Shown here piece by piece: positions 1-6,281 of a stretch of DNA of 41,245 nt; positions within the stretch are counted from its first letter, which is position 1, and each line of letters starts with the position of its first letter. A program made the translations under genes and the position numbers. Below the pieces are notes generated by a model. That model had not been told where the DNA came from and made no database searches. It saw only the letters and a list, made by a program, of their open reading frames with translations. Origin of the DNA: a virus; the IMG/VR virus record IMGVR_UViG_3300037502_002453, positions 1-41,245 of that record. One strand, written 5' to 3'.

Positions 1-137
1 GAAGCCGCCCGCCGCCGCCGCAAGCGGCTTCACGCGCTGGGCGGCGAAGTCTACGGCGACGAGTGGAACACCAAACGCGCCGAGCTTGTGGCCGCCATCA
101 CCGGCGGGCGCACGCGCAGCAGCAGCGACCTGACCGA
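1..137. repeat. Terminal direct repeat, left copy (contig closure)
   Basis: Bases 12-137 are identical to the last 126 bases of the window, and the outer ends match again after a one-triplet length difference in a CGC/CCG run (four against three Arg codons). This is what a circular or circularly permuted genome gives on assembly. The right copy is 41112-41245. Confidence 0.93.
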
Positions 138-213
138 GGCTGAGTACAAGCGCATGATCGCGGGCATGGAAGCCAAGCGCGCGCAGTTGCAGCCCGCGGG
201 CATCGCCAAGTAA
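1..213 (+). CDS. C-terminal part of Sak4-like recombination ATPase (gene crosses the contig ends)
   Basis: The frame is open from base 1 and gives the last 70 residues of the ATPase that begins at 40299. Bases 1-137 repeat the final 134 bases of the window, so both parts form one gene of about 341 codons when the contig is closed. This tail is basic and Arg/Lys-rich and has no motif I recognise. It carries the CGC run that differs by one codon between the two copies. A role of the tail in contacting a partner protein, as in other phage annealing systems, would be inference. The next rightward gene starts 52 bases after the stop. Confidence 0.85.
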   Translation, partial: EAARRRRKRLHALGGEVYGDEWNTKRAELVAAITGGRTRSSSDLTEAEYKRMIAGMEAKRAQLQPAGIAK

Positions 214-265
214 CACCCAGGGGGGCGGGCAACCGCCCCCACACCACACCCACAGGAGACACGAC

Positions 266-670
266 GTGACCACAAACACACCGGACTTGGACTACATTCT
301 CAGCCGCTGCCCCGGCTGCCGCACCGACCAAAAACTGTACATCCACAACTCGACGGAGGGCTACTGGCTGGCCTGCCCGTCCTGTGAGTGGACGCAGACC
401 GGATGCCACGCCGACGCCGACGCCGCAGTGCAGGCATACGATGACATCCCGCCAACAGGCGCGCCGCCGACGCCGGATTATTTGGACATGGCGCGCAGTC
501 GGGCCAAATGGGACAGTTACAACGCGACGACCGCCTACGCCGCCGTTGCCCAGGCTGAAGCCGCACAGCGCATGGCCGCCGCCGCCGAACAGCAGGCCGC
601 CGAGTTACGCATGGTGCGCGAGGTGCTGGAGACGTTGCTCGACGCGATGGCCGCGGAGGTGCAGCCGTGA
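266..670 (+). CDS. Small zinc-ribbon-like protein with helical tail
   Basis: Unknown function, 134 residues. Residues 15-18 (CPGC) and 37-40 (CPSC) form a CxxC-CxxC pair typical of a small zinc ribbon. The second half (about 80-130) is Ala/Glu/Gln-rich and probably helical or coiled coil. The GTG start at 266 follows the Shine-Dalgarno sequence AGGAGA, and the stop overlaps the GTG of the next gene (GTGA), so the two are translationally coupled. It is part of the early rightward operon. A role in binding DNA or a host protein is only a guess from the zinc motif. Confidence 0.8.
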   Translation: MTTNTPDLDYILSRCPGCRTDQKLYIHNSTEGYWLACPSCEWTQTGCHADADAAVQAYDDIPPTGAPPTPDYLDMARSRAKWDSYNATTAYAAVAQAEAAQRMAAAAEQQAAELRMVREVLETLLDAMAAEVQP

Positions 671-1017
671 CGACCTGGACATACGGACGCATGTCTGAAA
701 TGGCCCTGCAGCCGGGGGCGTGGTGGTTTGCTGGCGTGGTGATTGTTGACGAAATCCAGCGAACGATCCCGCATAACGCGCCGGCTTTGCTTTTTGTTAA
801 TTTGGGCAAATGGGCAAACACGCGCATTGACGGAGATTGGTATCTGGAAATCGACCCGGCAAAGGCAGAGGCGGTGTGGCTCTGCGAATCTGATGGACAA
901 GCAGAGGCGCGCGTTATCACCCACGCCCGCGGCCTGTGGACGCCGGACACCGGCACGCATCCCGGCACGCCGCCCGAATCCGCATGGCCCGACGCCCAGG
1001 GAAAGGTGAGCGCATGA
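667..1017 (+). CDS. Hypothetical early protein
   Basis: 116 residues, not recognised. The N-terminal half has beta-rich hydrophobic stretches (AWWFAGVVIVDE around residues 18-29) and the C-terminus is Pro-rich. It starts with GTG inside the stop of the previous gene (GTGA), and its own stop overlaps the next ATG (ATGA). This dense packing supports it as a real gene. No membrane segment or catalytic motif is evident. Confidence 0.75.
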   Translation: MTTWTYGRMSEMALQPGAWWFAGVVIVDEIQRTIPHNAPALLFVNLGKWANTRIDGDWYLEIDPAKAEAVWLCESDGQAEARVITHARGLWTPDTGTHPGTPPESAWPDAQGKVSA

Positions 1018-1205
1018 CCCCCTGCCCCCACCCGCCGTCCCGCCTCTACGCCTGGACAGTCCCCGCCGCCCAGGGCCCGCCCCTCCTCTGCGTCGGCTGC
1101 ACAGCCTGCGGCGCCCTCCTTTCCGGCGCCGCCGCCCTCGACGGCAGCCCCGTCGGCCCCCAGTACACCATCAAACAATCTGCCAAACTGGAGACCCGCC
1201 CATGA
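1014..1205 (+). CDS. Small Cys-containing hypothetical protein
   Basis: 63 residues from the ATG at 1014, which overlaps the upstream stop (ATGA). A longer frame opens at 936 but would run inside the previous gene, so the short start is preferred. Cysteines occur at C4 and in a CVGCTAC cluster near residues 27-33, suggesting a small metal-binding fold. The stop overlaps the next ATG (CATGA). Function unknown. Confidence 0.7.
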   Translation: MTPCPHPPSRLYAWTVPAAQGPPLLCVGCTACGALLSGAAALDGSPVGPQYTIKQSAKLETRP

Positions 1206-1483
1206 ATCACCAACAAATTTTCTGGCGGCTGATCATGATGAGCCTGGCCAGCCACCTGGCCTATAGCCAGGAAATGGAAGACGCACCGAACCTGATCAGC
1301 CCGCTCCGCAGCGATCAAACCCTGCGCAACCTGCTCGGCACCGCCCTCACCGGCGCCATCTGCTCCGGCAGCATCGGAGCCGTGCCCTGGGATGTGGTCC
1401 GCGCCGAAACCGCCGAGTTTGGCATCGACGCCGACACCATCCTGGCCACCATCAAGCGCAACATGACCAACAATCTCGACTAA
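1202..1483 (+). CDS. Hypothetical early protein
   Basis: 93 residues, not recognised. The sequence is mostly helical in character, with a hydrophobic N-terminus (FWRLIMMSLASHLAYS) that is too short and polar to be a confident membrane anchor. Its ATG overlaps the stop of the preceding gene, and the next gene follows after 15 bases. It belongs to the tightly packed early rightward operon. Confidence 0.75.
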   Translation: MNHQQIFWRLIMMSLASHLAYSQEMEDAPNLISPLRSDQTLRNLLGTALTGAICSGSIGAVPWDVVRAETAEFGIDADTILATIKRNMTNNLD

Positions 1484-1498
1484 CCAAAGGCCTCCGCC

Positions 1499-1903
1499 AT
1501 GCCCATCAACCGCACCGCCCAACAGCAAATCCTCGCCGCCGCCACCCGTGACGGCTCCCTCCCCGCCCTCTACTGGTATCCCGTCGACACCTCCGGCCGC
1601 CACGACCGCGCCGTCACCCTCGGCCACGCCGCCCCCGCCATCCCCGTCATCCCCGTCGCCCCCGACCCGGAGATCAGCCGCCACCACGCCCACCTCCTGA
1701 TCTCCCTTCTCGAGCTCCCCGGCGCTGCCTTCGCCCTGGATCTCACCACCGCCGACCTCCTCAACCAAGTCGGCGTCCCCTGGTTCGTCTACGGCGACCA
1801 CGACCACATCTGCCCCGGCTGCGCCGCCGTCGGCGACCACTGCATCTGCACCCCCCTGGCAGCCCCCCGGCAGACCCCCCCCTTCTGGAGCGGGAATCCC
1901 TAG
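1499..1903 (+). CDS. Hypothetical early protein with C-terminal Cys motif
   Basis: 134 residues, not recognised. A Pro-rich middle (AIPVIPVAPDPE) is followed by a helical part and, near the C-terminus, a CPGC ... CIC cluster (about residues 102-118) that could hold a metal ion. The gene sits 15 bases after the previous stop in the same operon. Codon use is extreme (mostly C at third positions), as in its neighbours, which supports coding. Confidence 0.75.
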   Translation: MPINRTAQQQILAAATRDGSLPALYWYPVDTSGRHDRAVTLGHAAPAIPVIPVAPDPEISRHHAHLLISLLELPGAAFALDLTTADLLNQVGVPWFVYGDHDHICPGCAAVGDHCICTPLAAPRQTPPFWSGNP

Positions 1904-1914
1904 CCCGCTCCAGG

Positions 1915-2163
1915 GTGTTGGCGGCGTTGCCCGCGGCCTACGCGCATGCCGATGGCCGCGGCTACATCGCCCGCAGCCACATCGTGCCGTGGAGCAAGCG
2001 CGGTGGGGCAAGCCGCCGCGACCGGGCGCATATGCTAGCGCTAGTCGCCGCCGCCGAACTGGCGCAGTATGACGCCGACGCGCGCCAGTGGCGGCTCAAC
2101 ACCGCTCGCTACCCCGACGCCGCAAGCGCAGCGCGGGGGGTGGGTGGGGCAGTGGGCCAGTGA
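1915..2163 (+). CDS. Hypothetical early protein
   Basis: 82 residues from a GTG at 1915 (a TTG follows directly and cannot be excluded). It contains a basic segment with SHIVPWSKRGG near residues 21-31. No family recognised. It lies in line with its neighbours, 11 bases after the preceding stop, and ends 21 bases before the hairpin in front of thyX. The start codon is uncertain. Confidence 0.6.
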   Translation: MLAALPAAYAHADGRGYIARSHIVPWSKRGGASRRDRAHMLALVAAAELAQYDADARQWRLNTARYPDAASAARGVGGAVGQ

Positions 2164-2184
2164 GACACACCAGAGTAATCGCCG

Positions 2185-2218
2185 CCCCTCTCCCCCGCGC
2201 CGCAGTGGGGGAGGGGGG
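2185..2218 (+). other. Long C-run/G-run hairpin in front of thyX
   Basis: Bases 2185-2196 can pair over 12 positions with 2207-2218 (one T-G wobble), leaving a 10-base loop. No T-run follows, so it is not a standard terminator. The thyX Shine-Dalgarno sequence begins nine bases downstream. It could modulate thyX translation or protect the mRNA (inference). Confidence 0.6.
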
Positions 2219-2236
2219 ATACAACCGGAGGCCAAC

Positions 2237-2899
2237 ATGGAAACAGCCGTAGCGTACGAAACACCCGCCGCCGCCGCCGTGCGCCTGATCAGCGTCACCC
2301 CCGACGCCGAGGCGACGATGGCCTACGTCGCGCGGGTCAGCAACCCCGCCAACCAGGACAACCCCGAGTACGCCAAGCTGCTGGCGTACTGCATCCGCCA
2401 CGGGCATTGGTCCGTGTTCGAGCACGCGCACATGACGCTGGAGGTGACGACGTCGCTCGCCGTCGCCACCCAACTCCTGCGCCACCGCAGCTTTACATTC
2501 CAGCAGCTCAGCCGCCGCTACAACGGCGACGCGCCGACGTTCGAGCGCGTGCAGTTGCGGCGGCAGGCGGAGAAAAACCGCCAAAGCAGCGCCGAGCCAA
2601 TCACGGACGAACACCTTGACCAGCTCATCGAAAGCCATTTTGCCAGCGCGGCCTGGCTCTACGGCAAGCTGCTGGCCGCGGGCGTGGCGCGTGAGTGCGC
2701 CCGTTTCATCCTGCCCCAAGCCACCAGCACCACGCTCTACATGACCGGCAATTGCCGCAGTTGGATCCACTACCTGCAACAACGGTCGCAACCCGATACG
2801 CAACTTGAGCATCGCCAGGTTGCCCTGGCGGCCATGGTTGTGTTTGCAAAGAATTTCCCAGTGGTCACAAAAGCCCTCAACATTTTACAAGGAGTTTAG
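2237..2899 (+). CDS. thyX: Flavin-dependent thymidylate synthase ThyX
   Basis: ThyX makes dTMP from dUMP using FAD, NADPH and methylene-tetrahydrofolate, supplying thymine nucleotides for phage DNA synthesis. The signature RHRX7S is present (R82-H83-R84 ... S92, read as RHRSFTFQQLSRRY), as are the early RVSNP segment and the conserved HWSVFEH region (residues 57-63). At 220 residues it has the usual family length. I chose the ATG at 2237 because GGAGG lies six bases upstream; an upstream extension from 2069 would run through the preceding gene and the hairpin. It shares the early operon with the recombination ATPase, which fits nucleotide and DNA metabolism. Confidence 0.96.
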   Translation: METAVAYETPAAAAVRLISVTPDAEATMAYVARVSNPANQDNPEYAKLLAYCIRHGHWSVFEHAHMTLEVTTSLAVATQLLRHRSFTFQQLSRRYNGDAPTFERVQLRRQAEKNRQSSAEPITDEHLDQLIESHFASAAWLYGKLLAAGVARECARFILPQATSTTLYMTGNCRSWIHYLQQRSQPDTQLEHRQVALAAMVVFAKNFPVVTKALNILQGV

Positions 2900-2902
2900 C
2901 GC

Positions 2903-3610
2903 ATGCTGTATCGCGTGGAGATCAAACTAGAATCCGACCTGCTCGGCAGCGTCCCCCTCGACCGCGACGTCTACACCGACTACATCGCGTCAAAAATCCC
3001 CGTCGCCGTCGCCGAAATCAACGGTCACAATTTTGACGCCGACATCGCCGCCATCCCCGAAGAAAAGCGCGGCGTCACCGGCTTCTTCAAGCTGCCCGAT
3101 GGCCGTCCCTACCTGGGCCGCCACGTCGTCAAGGGCTTCATGAAATCCGCCGTCGCCGCCATGCGCGCCGCGGAGAGCGCACCCGCCACCGGCCGCGCCA
3201 AAGCCGGGGCCAAACTCGATTTTTCGTCGAGCGCGCTCACGGCCTACGCCAGCAAGATCGACATGCTGGTCAGCGTGTGGCCGTTGCGAATCCCCCTGCT
3301 GCTGGCGGGTCCGCTGACGCAACTCAGCCGCCCGCTGCGTGCAATGACGATGCAGGGGCCGCGCGTGGCGTTGGCGTCGTCGGAGATGGCCCCGGCGGGT
3401 ACGTCGTTGGTGTGCGAAGTAGGGGTCATGGGGGATAGCACCATCACGCCCGACATGGTGCGGGAGATTTTCGACTATGGCGTCATTCAGGGTCTTGGCC
3501 AGTGGCGCGGGTCGGGCATGTACGGTCAATTCACTGCGGAGGTGACGAAGGTCGCCAAGCCGCAGTTTACCCCTCGCGCGTCCTGGAAATTCTTCGGGGT
3601 GCGGGGCTAA
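2903..3610 (+). CDS. Phage protein with RAMP-like (Cas7/Csm3-type) sequence features
   Basis: 235 residues, three bases after thyX. No certain family. The pattern resembles RAMP-superfamily RNA-binding proteins: an N-terminal strand (LYRVEIKLES), a central GRPYLGRHVVKGFMKSAV (residues 67-84) that looks like the PyIPGSSLKGaLRs segment of Cas7/Csm3 proteins, and a C-terminal Gly-rich loop GLGQWRGSGMYGQF (197-210) in the place of the RAMP glycine loop. I have an unverified impression that phage proteins of unknown function with a similar GxGQWRxSGxG end are widespread. No CRISPR locus is present. Directly downstream lies the 31-nt-phased pentamer array, so an RNA- or DNA-coating role on that element is a tempting inference. 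Confidence 0.75.
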   Translation: MLYRVEIKLESDLLGSVPLDRDVYTDYIASKIPVAVAEINGHNFDADIAAIPEEKRGVTGFFKLPDGRPYLGRHVVKGFMKSAVAAMRAAESAPATGRAKAGAKLDFSSSALTAYASKIDMLVSVWPLRIPLLLAGPLTQLSRPLRAMTMQGPRVALASSEMAPAGTSLVCEVGVMGDSTITPDMVREIFDYGVIQGLGQWRGSGMYGQFTAEVTKVAKPQFTPRASWKFFGVRG

Positions 3611-3626
3611 GTCGCGTAGACGCGCA

Positions 3627-4215
3627 GTAATGGCATTGCATAGCACAGTCAAGGCGAGGCGAAGCCGAGGCAAAGCGGTGTGTGGGCAAGGCGGCGCTAG
3701 GTGCGGGCAAGGTACTGTTCGCTCAGTGTGGGCTAGGTATTGTACGGTCCTGTCGCGCAGGGGCGGAGCAAAGCACGGCGGGGGCGCGGCATGGTTGGGT
3801 GTAGTCGCGCGGCGGCAAAGCTGCGTGTCGCGAAGCAATGCCCTGGCTAGGCGAAGCGCTGCATGACACCGTCCGGGCATGGCAAGGCAAAGCCGAGCGG
3901 CGTCACGGCACAGTTACGCGAGGCGGTGTCGCGTCCTGGCAAGGCAAAGCCCTGTGCCGTAAGCAACGGCAGGATAATGCGGAGTAGCGTACTGCGGCGG
4001 TGTTGCGTAGCCTCGTGTGGTGACGTGGTGGCGTAGTGAAGCGTGGCGTTGCGGCGTCATGGCACAGCGCAGCGGCGTCATCCACAGTCAGGGTACAGCG
4101 CAGCGATGCGTGACGTAGCGGTGGCAGAGCAAAGCAAGGCAAAGCAGGGCGGCGGCATAGCGTTGCGTGGCTTTGCAGCAGCAGAGAAACGCAGGGCAGC
4201 GGCAGGGCAATAGCG
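3627..4215 (+). repeat. Non-coding GY-pentamer array with 31-nt superperiod
   Basis: This gene-free stretch is made of five-base units that begin with G then C or T (for example GCAGA, GCAAA, GCAAG at 4124-4138). About every sixth unit is six bases long and nearly always ends in G before the next GY, so the register moves by one. Block starts fall at 3784, 3815, 3846, 3877, 3908, 3939, 3969, 4000, 4031, 4062, 4093, 4124 and 4155: eleven steps of 31 and one of 30. By hand, 72 of 77 expected positions from 3784 to 4175 carry GY. The left part (3633-3784) uses shorter blocks of 16 and 21. The units are otherwise degenerate. Open frames across it on either strand break the pentamer logic and look spurious. 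Confidence 0.92.
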
Positions 4216-4227
4216 AAGGGGGGCGAC

Positions 4228-4650
4228 ATGCGGGGGGCGAGTCGAATCGTGGTGGCCGGGGGGCAGGATGGCCTGTCCCCCGTCGTCAAGGCGGCACATG
4301 CTGAGTACGACAAGTTCGGCGGCCAGGTGGTGCTGGACAATGTAACCGTGCGGCTGTGGGATCATCGCCGCAACTGCCACGTCCTGTGCCGCGGCACGGT
4401 GATCAGCGTCGGCAAGCCCCCGCCCGTCAAGCCGGTGCGCCTGAAGAAGCGCGAAGCCGACGGCATCGTCCACCCCGACGCGCGGCGCATTCACCGCTAC
4501 CTTCAGCGCGTCAACGCCGCCACGCCGACGGAGATTGCGCGCGGGTTGACGATCAGCGCGGGCCGGGTGCGCTCGTTGCTCAGCACCCACGCCGACCTGT
4601 TCGAGGCGCGGCGACAGTCCAGCAACCAGACGTGGTACGGCGCGCGGTGA
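4228..4650 (+). CDS. Winged-helix DNA-binding protein
   Basis: 140 residues. The C-terminal half (about 85-135) reads as a winged helix: HPDARRIHRYL, then PTEIARGLTISAGRVRSLLSTH as helix-turn-helix, then a short wing. The N-terminal half is beta-rich and unrecognised. The ATG at 4228 follows a G-run (4218-4223) acting as Shine-Dalgarno and begins 13 bases after the pentamer array. Placed between the array and a strong promoter with a palindrome (4703-4718), it is a candidate regulator of that promoter or a binder of the array (inference). Confidence 0.75.
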   Translation: MRGASRIVVAGGQDGLSPVVKAAHAEYDKFGGQVVLDNVTVRLWDHRRNCHVLCRGTVISVGKPPPVKPVRLKKREADGIVHPDARRIHRYLQRVNAATPTEIARGLTISAGRVRSLLSTHADLFEARRQSSNQTWYGAR

Positions 4651-4694
4651 CGGCGGCTTTTGGGATATTCTCATCTAATTTTAATCTGGCTCTC

Positions 4695-4723
4695 ATGAAA
4701 TAACCGCAGCGGTGCGGTATAAT
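4695..4723 (+). promoter_or_regulatory. Sigma70-type promoter with palindromic spacer
   Basis: A perfect -10 TATAAT (4718-4723) stands 17 bases after a -35 ATGAAA (4695-4700, four of six matches) in an AT-rich island within GC-rich DNA. The spacer holds ACCGCA-GCGG-TGCGGT (4703-4718), a six-bp-arm inverted repeat touching the -10, which looks like an operator. It would drive the genes at 4774, 5026 and 5376. Confidence 0.75.
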
Positions 4724-4773
4724 GAGGACAGAGACGGGGACGCACCCCGAACGTAACGACAGGAGCCACGAAC

Positions 4774-4956
4774 ATGAACGAACTGAAGCAGTACATCCGT
4801 GACCACGCTCGCGACGTTGCTGACCTGGCGACGCTGCACACCATCGAAACCACTACTGACCCGCGCTACCGCCGGATACTGGAAAAGCAGCTCGAAGCGA
4901 AATACGAGGACGAATGGCAGACCGCCAAGATGAACGAGGCGTTTGGCGACTGGTAA
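4774..4956 (+). CDS. Small charged helical protein
   Basis: 60 residues, strongly charged and predicted helical throughout (ELKQYIRDHARDVADLATLH; then a Lys/Glu-rich part). No family recognised. A good Shine-Dalgarno (CAGGAG) precedes the ATG. It is the first gene after the 4695 promoter, which suggests high early expression. Small proteins in this position are often host-interfering in other phages, but nothing in this sequence proves that. Confidence 0.8.
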   Translation: MNELKQYIRDHARDVADLATLHTIETTTDPRYRRILEKQLEAKYEDEWQTAKMNEAFGDW

Positions 4957-4964
4957 CCCCCCCC

Positions 4965-4990
4965 GCCCTGGGCACGGCGTGAAACTGCCC
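4965..4990 (+). repeat. Intergenic hairpin element, copy 1
   Basis: A 26-base element (GCCCTGGGCACGGCG, then AAACTGCCC) just after a stop codon. GGGCA can pair with TGCCC around an 11-base loop. A near-identical copy is at 5315-5340, again between a stop and the next Shine-Dalgarno. It is probably an mRNA element shared by the three genes of this unit. Confidence 0.7.
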
Positions 4991-5025
4991 GCCTGACACC
5001 GCCTAACACTCAAGGAGCCACGCGC

Positions 5026-5307
5026 ATGAGCACGCAGATTATCGTCACCAACAGCGCAAACATCACGGTCGGGGTTGACGGCCCCGACACCCTGGAAAAC
5101 CTGGAGCAGTCTGTCGCCACCTGGGAACCGTCCTTTGATGTAGACGGCGAACCGCAAATGGCCGAAGTCTCAGTGGATTACAACGGCTGGGTGTGGGTGA
5201 GCATCCCGGAATCGTGGAGCGATGGGCAGCATAGCCCGGAATTGTCCGAGCGCGTCGGCTACGTGGTGGGCAGCGATGCCCAGGCCGAAGCCGAAGCCAA
5301 CGAATAG
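5026..5307 (+). CDS. Hypothetical acidic early protein
   Basis: 93 residues, acidic and beta-rich at the start (MSTQIIVTNSANITVGVDG), with a Trp-containing middle (NGWVWVSIPESW) and an Ala/Glu tail. Not recognised. The ATG follows AAGGAG. It lies between the two copies of the intergenic hairpin element, in the unit driven from 4695. Confidence 0.8.
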   Translation: MSTQIIVTNSANITVGVDGPDTLENLEQSVATWEPSFDVDGEPQMAEVSVDYNGWVWVSIPESWSDGQHSPELSERVGYVVGSDAQAEAEANE

Positions 5308-5314
5308 CCCCCCT

Positions 5315-5340
5315 GCCCTGGGCACGGCGCAAAACTGCCC
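5315..5340 (+). repeat. Intergenic hairpin element, copy 2
   Basis: Same element as at 4965-4990. The GGGCA/TGCCC stem is kept and most differences (such as TG to CA) lie in the loop, so the stem looks more conserved than the loop. Confidence 0.7.
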
Positions 5341-5375
5341 ACTCGACGCCAACCACCTAGCACAAGGAGACAGCC

Positions 5376-5714
5376 ATGAGCGCATTTGCAACCGCACGCA
5401 CCCTGCCGCAATCAGGCAACCGCCTGACTCGCGGGCAGTACGGCAGCCCCGTCACCCAACTGACCGCGGTTAGTTGGGACGCCGAATCGAATAGCTGGCA
5501 GCCCGCCAGCGAAAATGACATTTCCCAGGGGTTCGCAGTGTGGGCCGCCTGGGATTCCGACTGGGGATGGATGGCCCCGTGGGATCCGGAACCGGAACGC
5601 AACCCCGCCGCAGTGGCCCTGGGCCGCCTGGGCGGAGCCGCCGCCACCGACGCTCAGCGGGCCGCCGCCCGCGAGAACGGCAAACGCGGCGGACGGCCCC
5701 GCCACACTGAGTAA
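5376..5714 (+). CDS. Hypothetical protein with basic GRPR tail
   Basis: 112 residues. The middle is Trp-rich (VWAAWDSDWGWMAPWD). The C-terminus reads ALGRLGGAAATDAQRAAARENGKRGGRPR, a basic tail ending in an AT-hook-like GGRPR. Such tails recur in short bacterial and phage proteins thought to bind nucleic acid. The ATG follows AAGGAGA. It is the last gene of the rightward unit, directly in front of the terminator at 5722. Confidence 0.78.
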   Translation: MSAFATARTLPQSGNRLTRGQYGSPVTQLTAVSWDAESNSWQPASENDISQGFAVWAAWDSDWGWMAPWDPEPERNPAAVALGRLGGAAATDAQRAAARENGKRGGRPRHTE

Positions 5715-5721
5715 CCCCACG

Positions 5722-5750
5722 CCCCCGGCCCTACGCCGGGGGTTGTTCTT
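5722..5750 (+). terminator. Rho-independent terminator of the rightward early operon
   Basis: CCCCCGGC (5722-5729) pairs perfectly with GCCGGGGG (5735-5742) around CCTAC, followed by TTGTTCTT. It lies between the converging ends of the rightward early genes and the leftward late genes. Confidence 0.9.
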
Positions 5751-5756
5751 CCCCGC

Positions 5757-5987
5757 CTAACCTCCCTCCGCTCCCTCCCCCCCGTCGGGGGAGCGGGAGC
5801 CCCCTGGGCGCGGGAGGGGTTCTTCCCGCTCCAACACCATCCGCGCATACCCCAACGCCCCCCGCTGCATCAAAATCTGACCGTCCAACTCCGCCACCTG
5901 CGCCGCCCGCGCCTGCCGCTCCTGCACCAACCGCCCCAACTCCGCCTCCAACGCCGCCACATCCTGCGCCACCTGCTCCCGCATCAT
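5757..5987 (-). CDS. Small coiled-coil protein at the end of the tail operon
   Basis: 76 residues. The first 55 form a regular amphipathic helix (MREQVAQDVAALEAELGRL, then QERQARAAQVAELDGQI), likely a coiled coil; the tail is Gly/Pro-rich. Its start overlaps the stop of the upstream gene (ATGA). It is the last gene of the long leftward structural operon. No function assigned; small helical proteins here can be fibre chaperones or accessory structural parts, which is inference. Confidence 0.7.
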   Translation of the reverse strand: MMREQVAQDVAALEAELGRLVQERQARAAQVAELDGQILMQRGALGYARMVLEREEPLPRPGGSRSPDGGEGAEGG

Positions 5988-6265
5988 TCCCCCTCCGCCC
6001 CTTGTTGTGTGAATCGCATCGCCCGCCGCGCCTCGCGCACCCGCTCCCGTTCTGCATCCGCCGCCGCCGCCGCCGCCTGCTCCCCGGCGACCGCCTCCAC
6101 ATGACGCCCCAAATGCCGCACAAACCAGCGCAGCCGACGCCGCATCGCCCCCTCCACCGGCCCCCGATACGCCGCCACATACGCCTCCACCAGCGCAGTC
6201 GCCTCGGCATCGCCGATCTCGATCTCCGCCACCAGTGCGCCGATGCTAATGCTCAACTTCGCCAT
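5984..6265 (-). CDS. Hypothetical protein downstream of tail fibres
   Basis: 93 residues, mostly helical with a basic segment (EGAMRRRLRWFVRHLGRHV) and an Ala-rich stretch. It follows the fibre gene at 6282 closely and overlaps the next gene by four bases. Not recognised. Position suggests a tail-associated or fibre-assembly role. Confidence 0.7.
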   Translation of the reverse strand: MAKLSISIGALVAEIEIGDAEATALVEAYVAAYRGPVEGAMRRRLRWFVRHLGRHVEAVAGEQAAAAAADAERERVREARRAMRFTQQGAEGE

Positions 6266-6281
6266 CGTCCTATTATCCTTT

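Noticed and set aside
2069-2236. N-terminal extension of ThyX
   Set aside because: It overlaps the preceding gene and the hairpin, reads as low complexity, and the ATG at 2237 has a perfect Shine-Dalgarno and gives the normal family length.
2903-3610. Calling the gene a true Cas protein
   Set aside because: Only two short segments resemble RAMP proteins, and no Cas effector, Cas1/Cas2 or CRISPR repeats occur in the window.
3627-4215. The array as a CRISPR array or as coding sequence (frames at 3630-3866 plus and 3903-4340 minus)
   Set aside because: There are no conserved repeats with unique spacers, and the 31-nt period comes from phased GY cores only. A five-base period does not fit codons, and the frames have no recognisable protein features.
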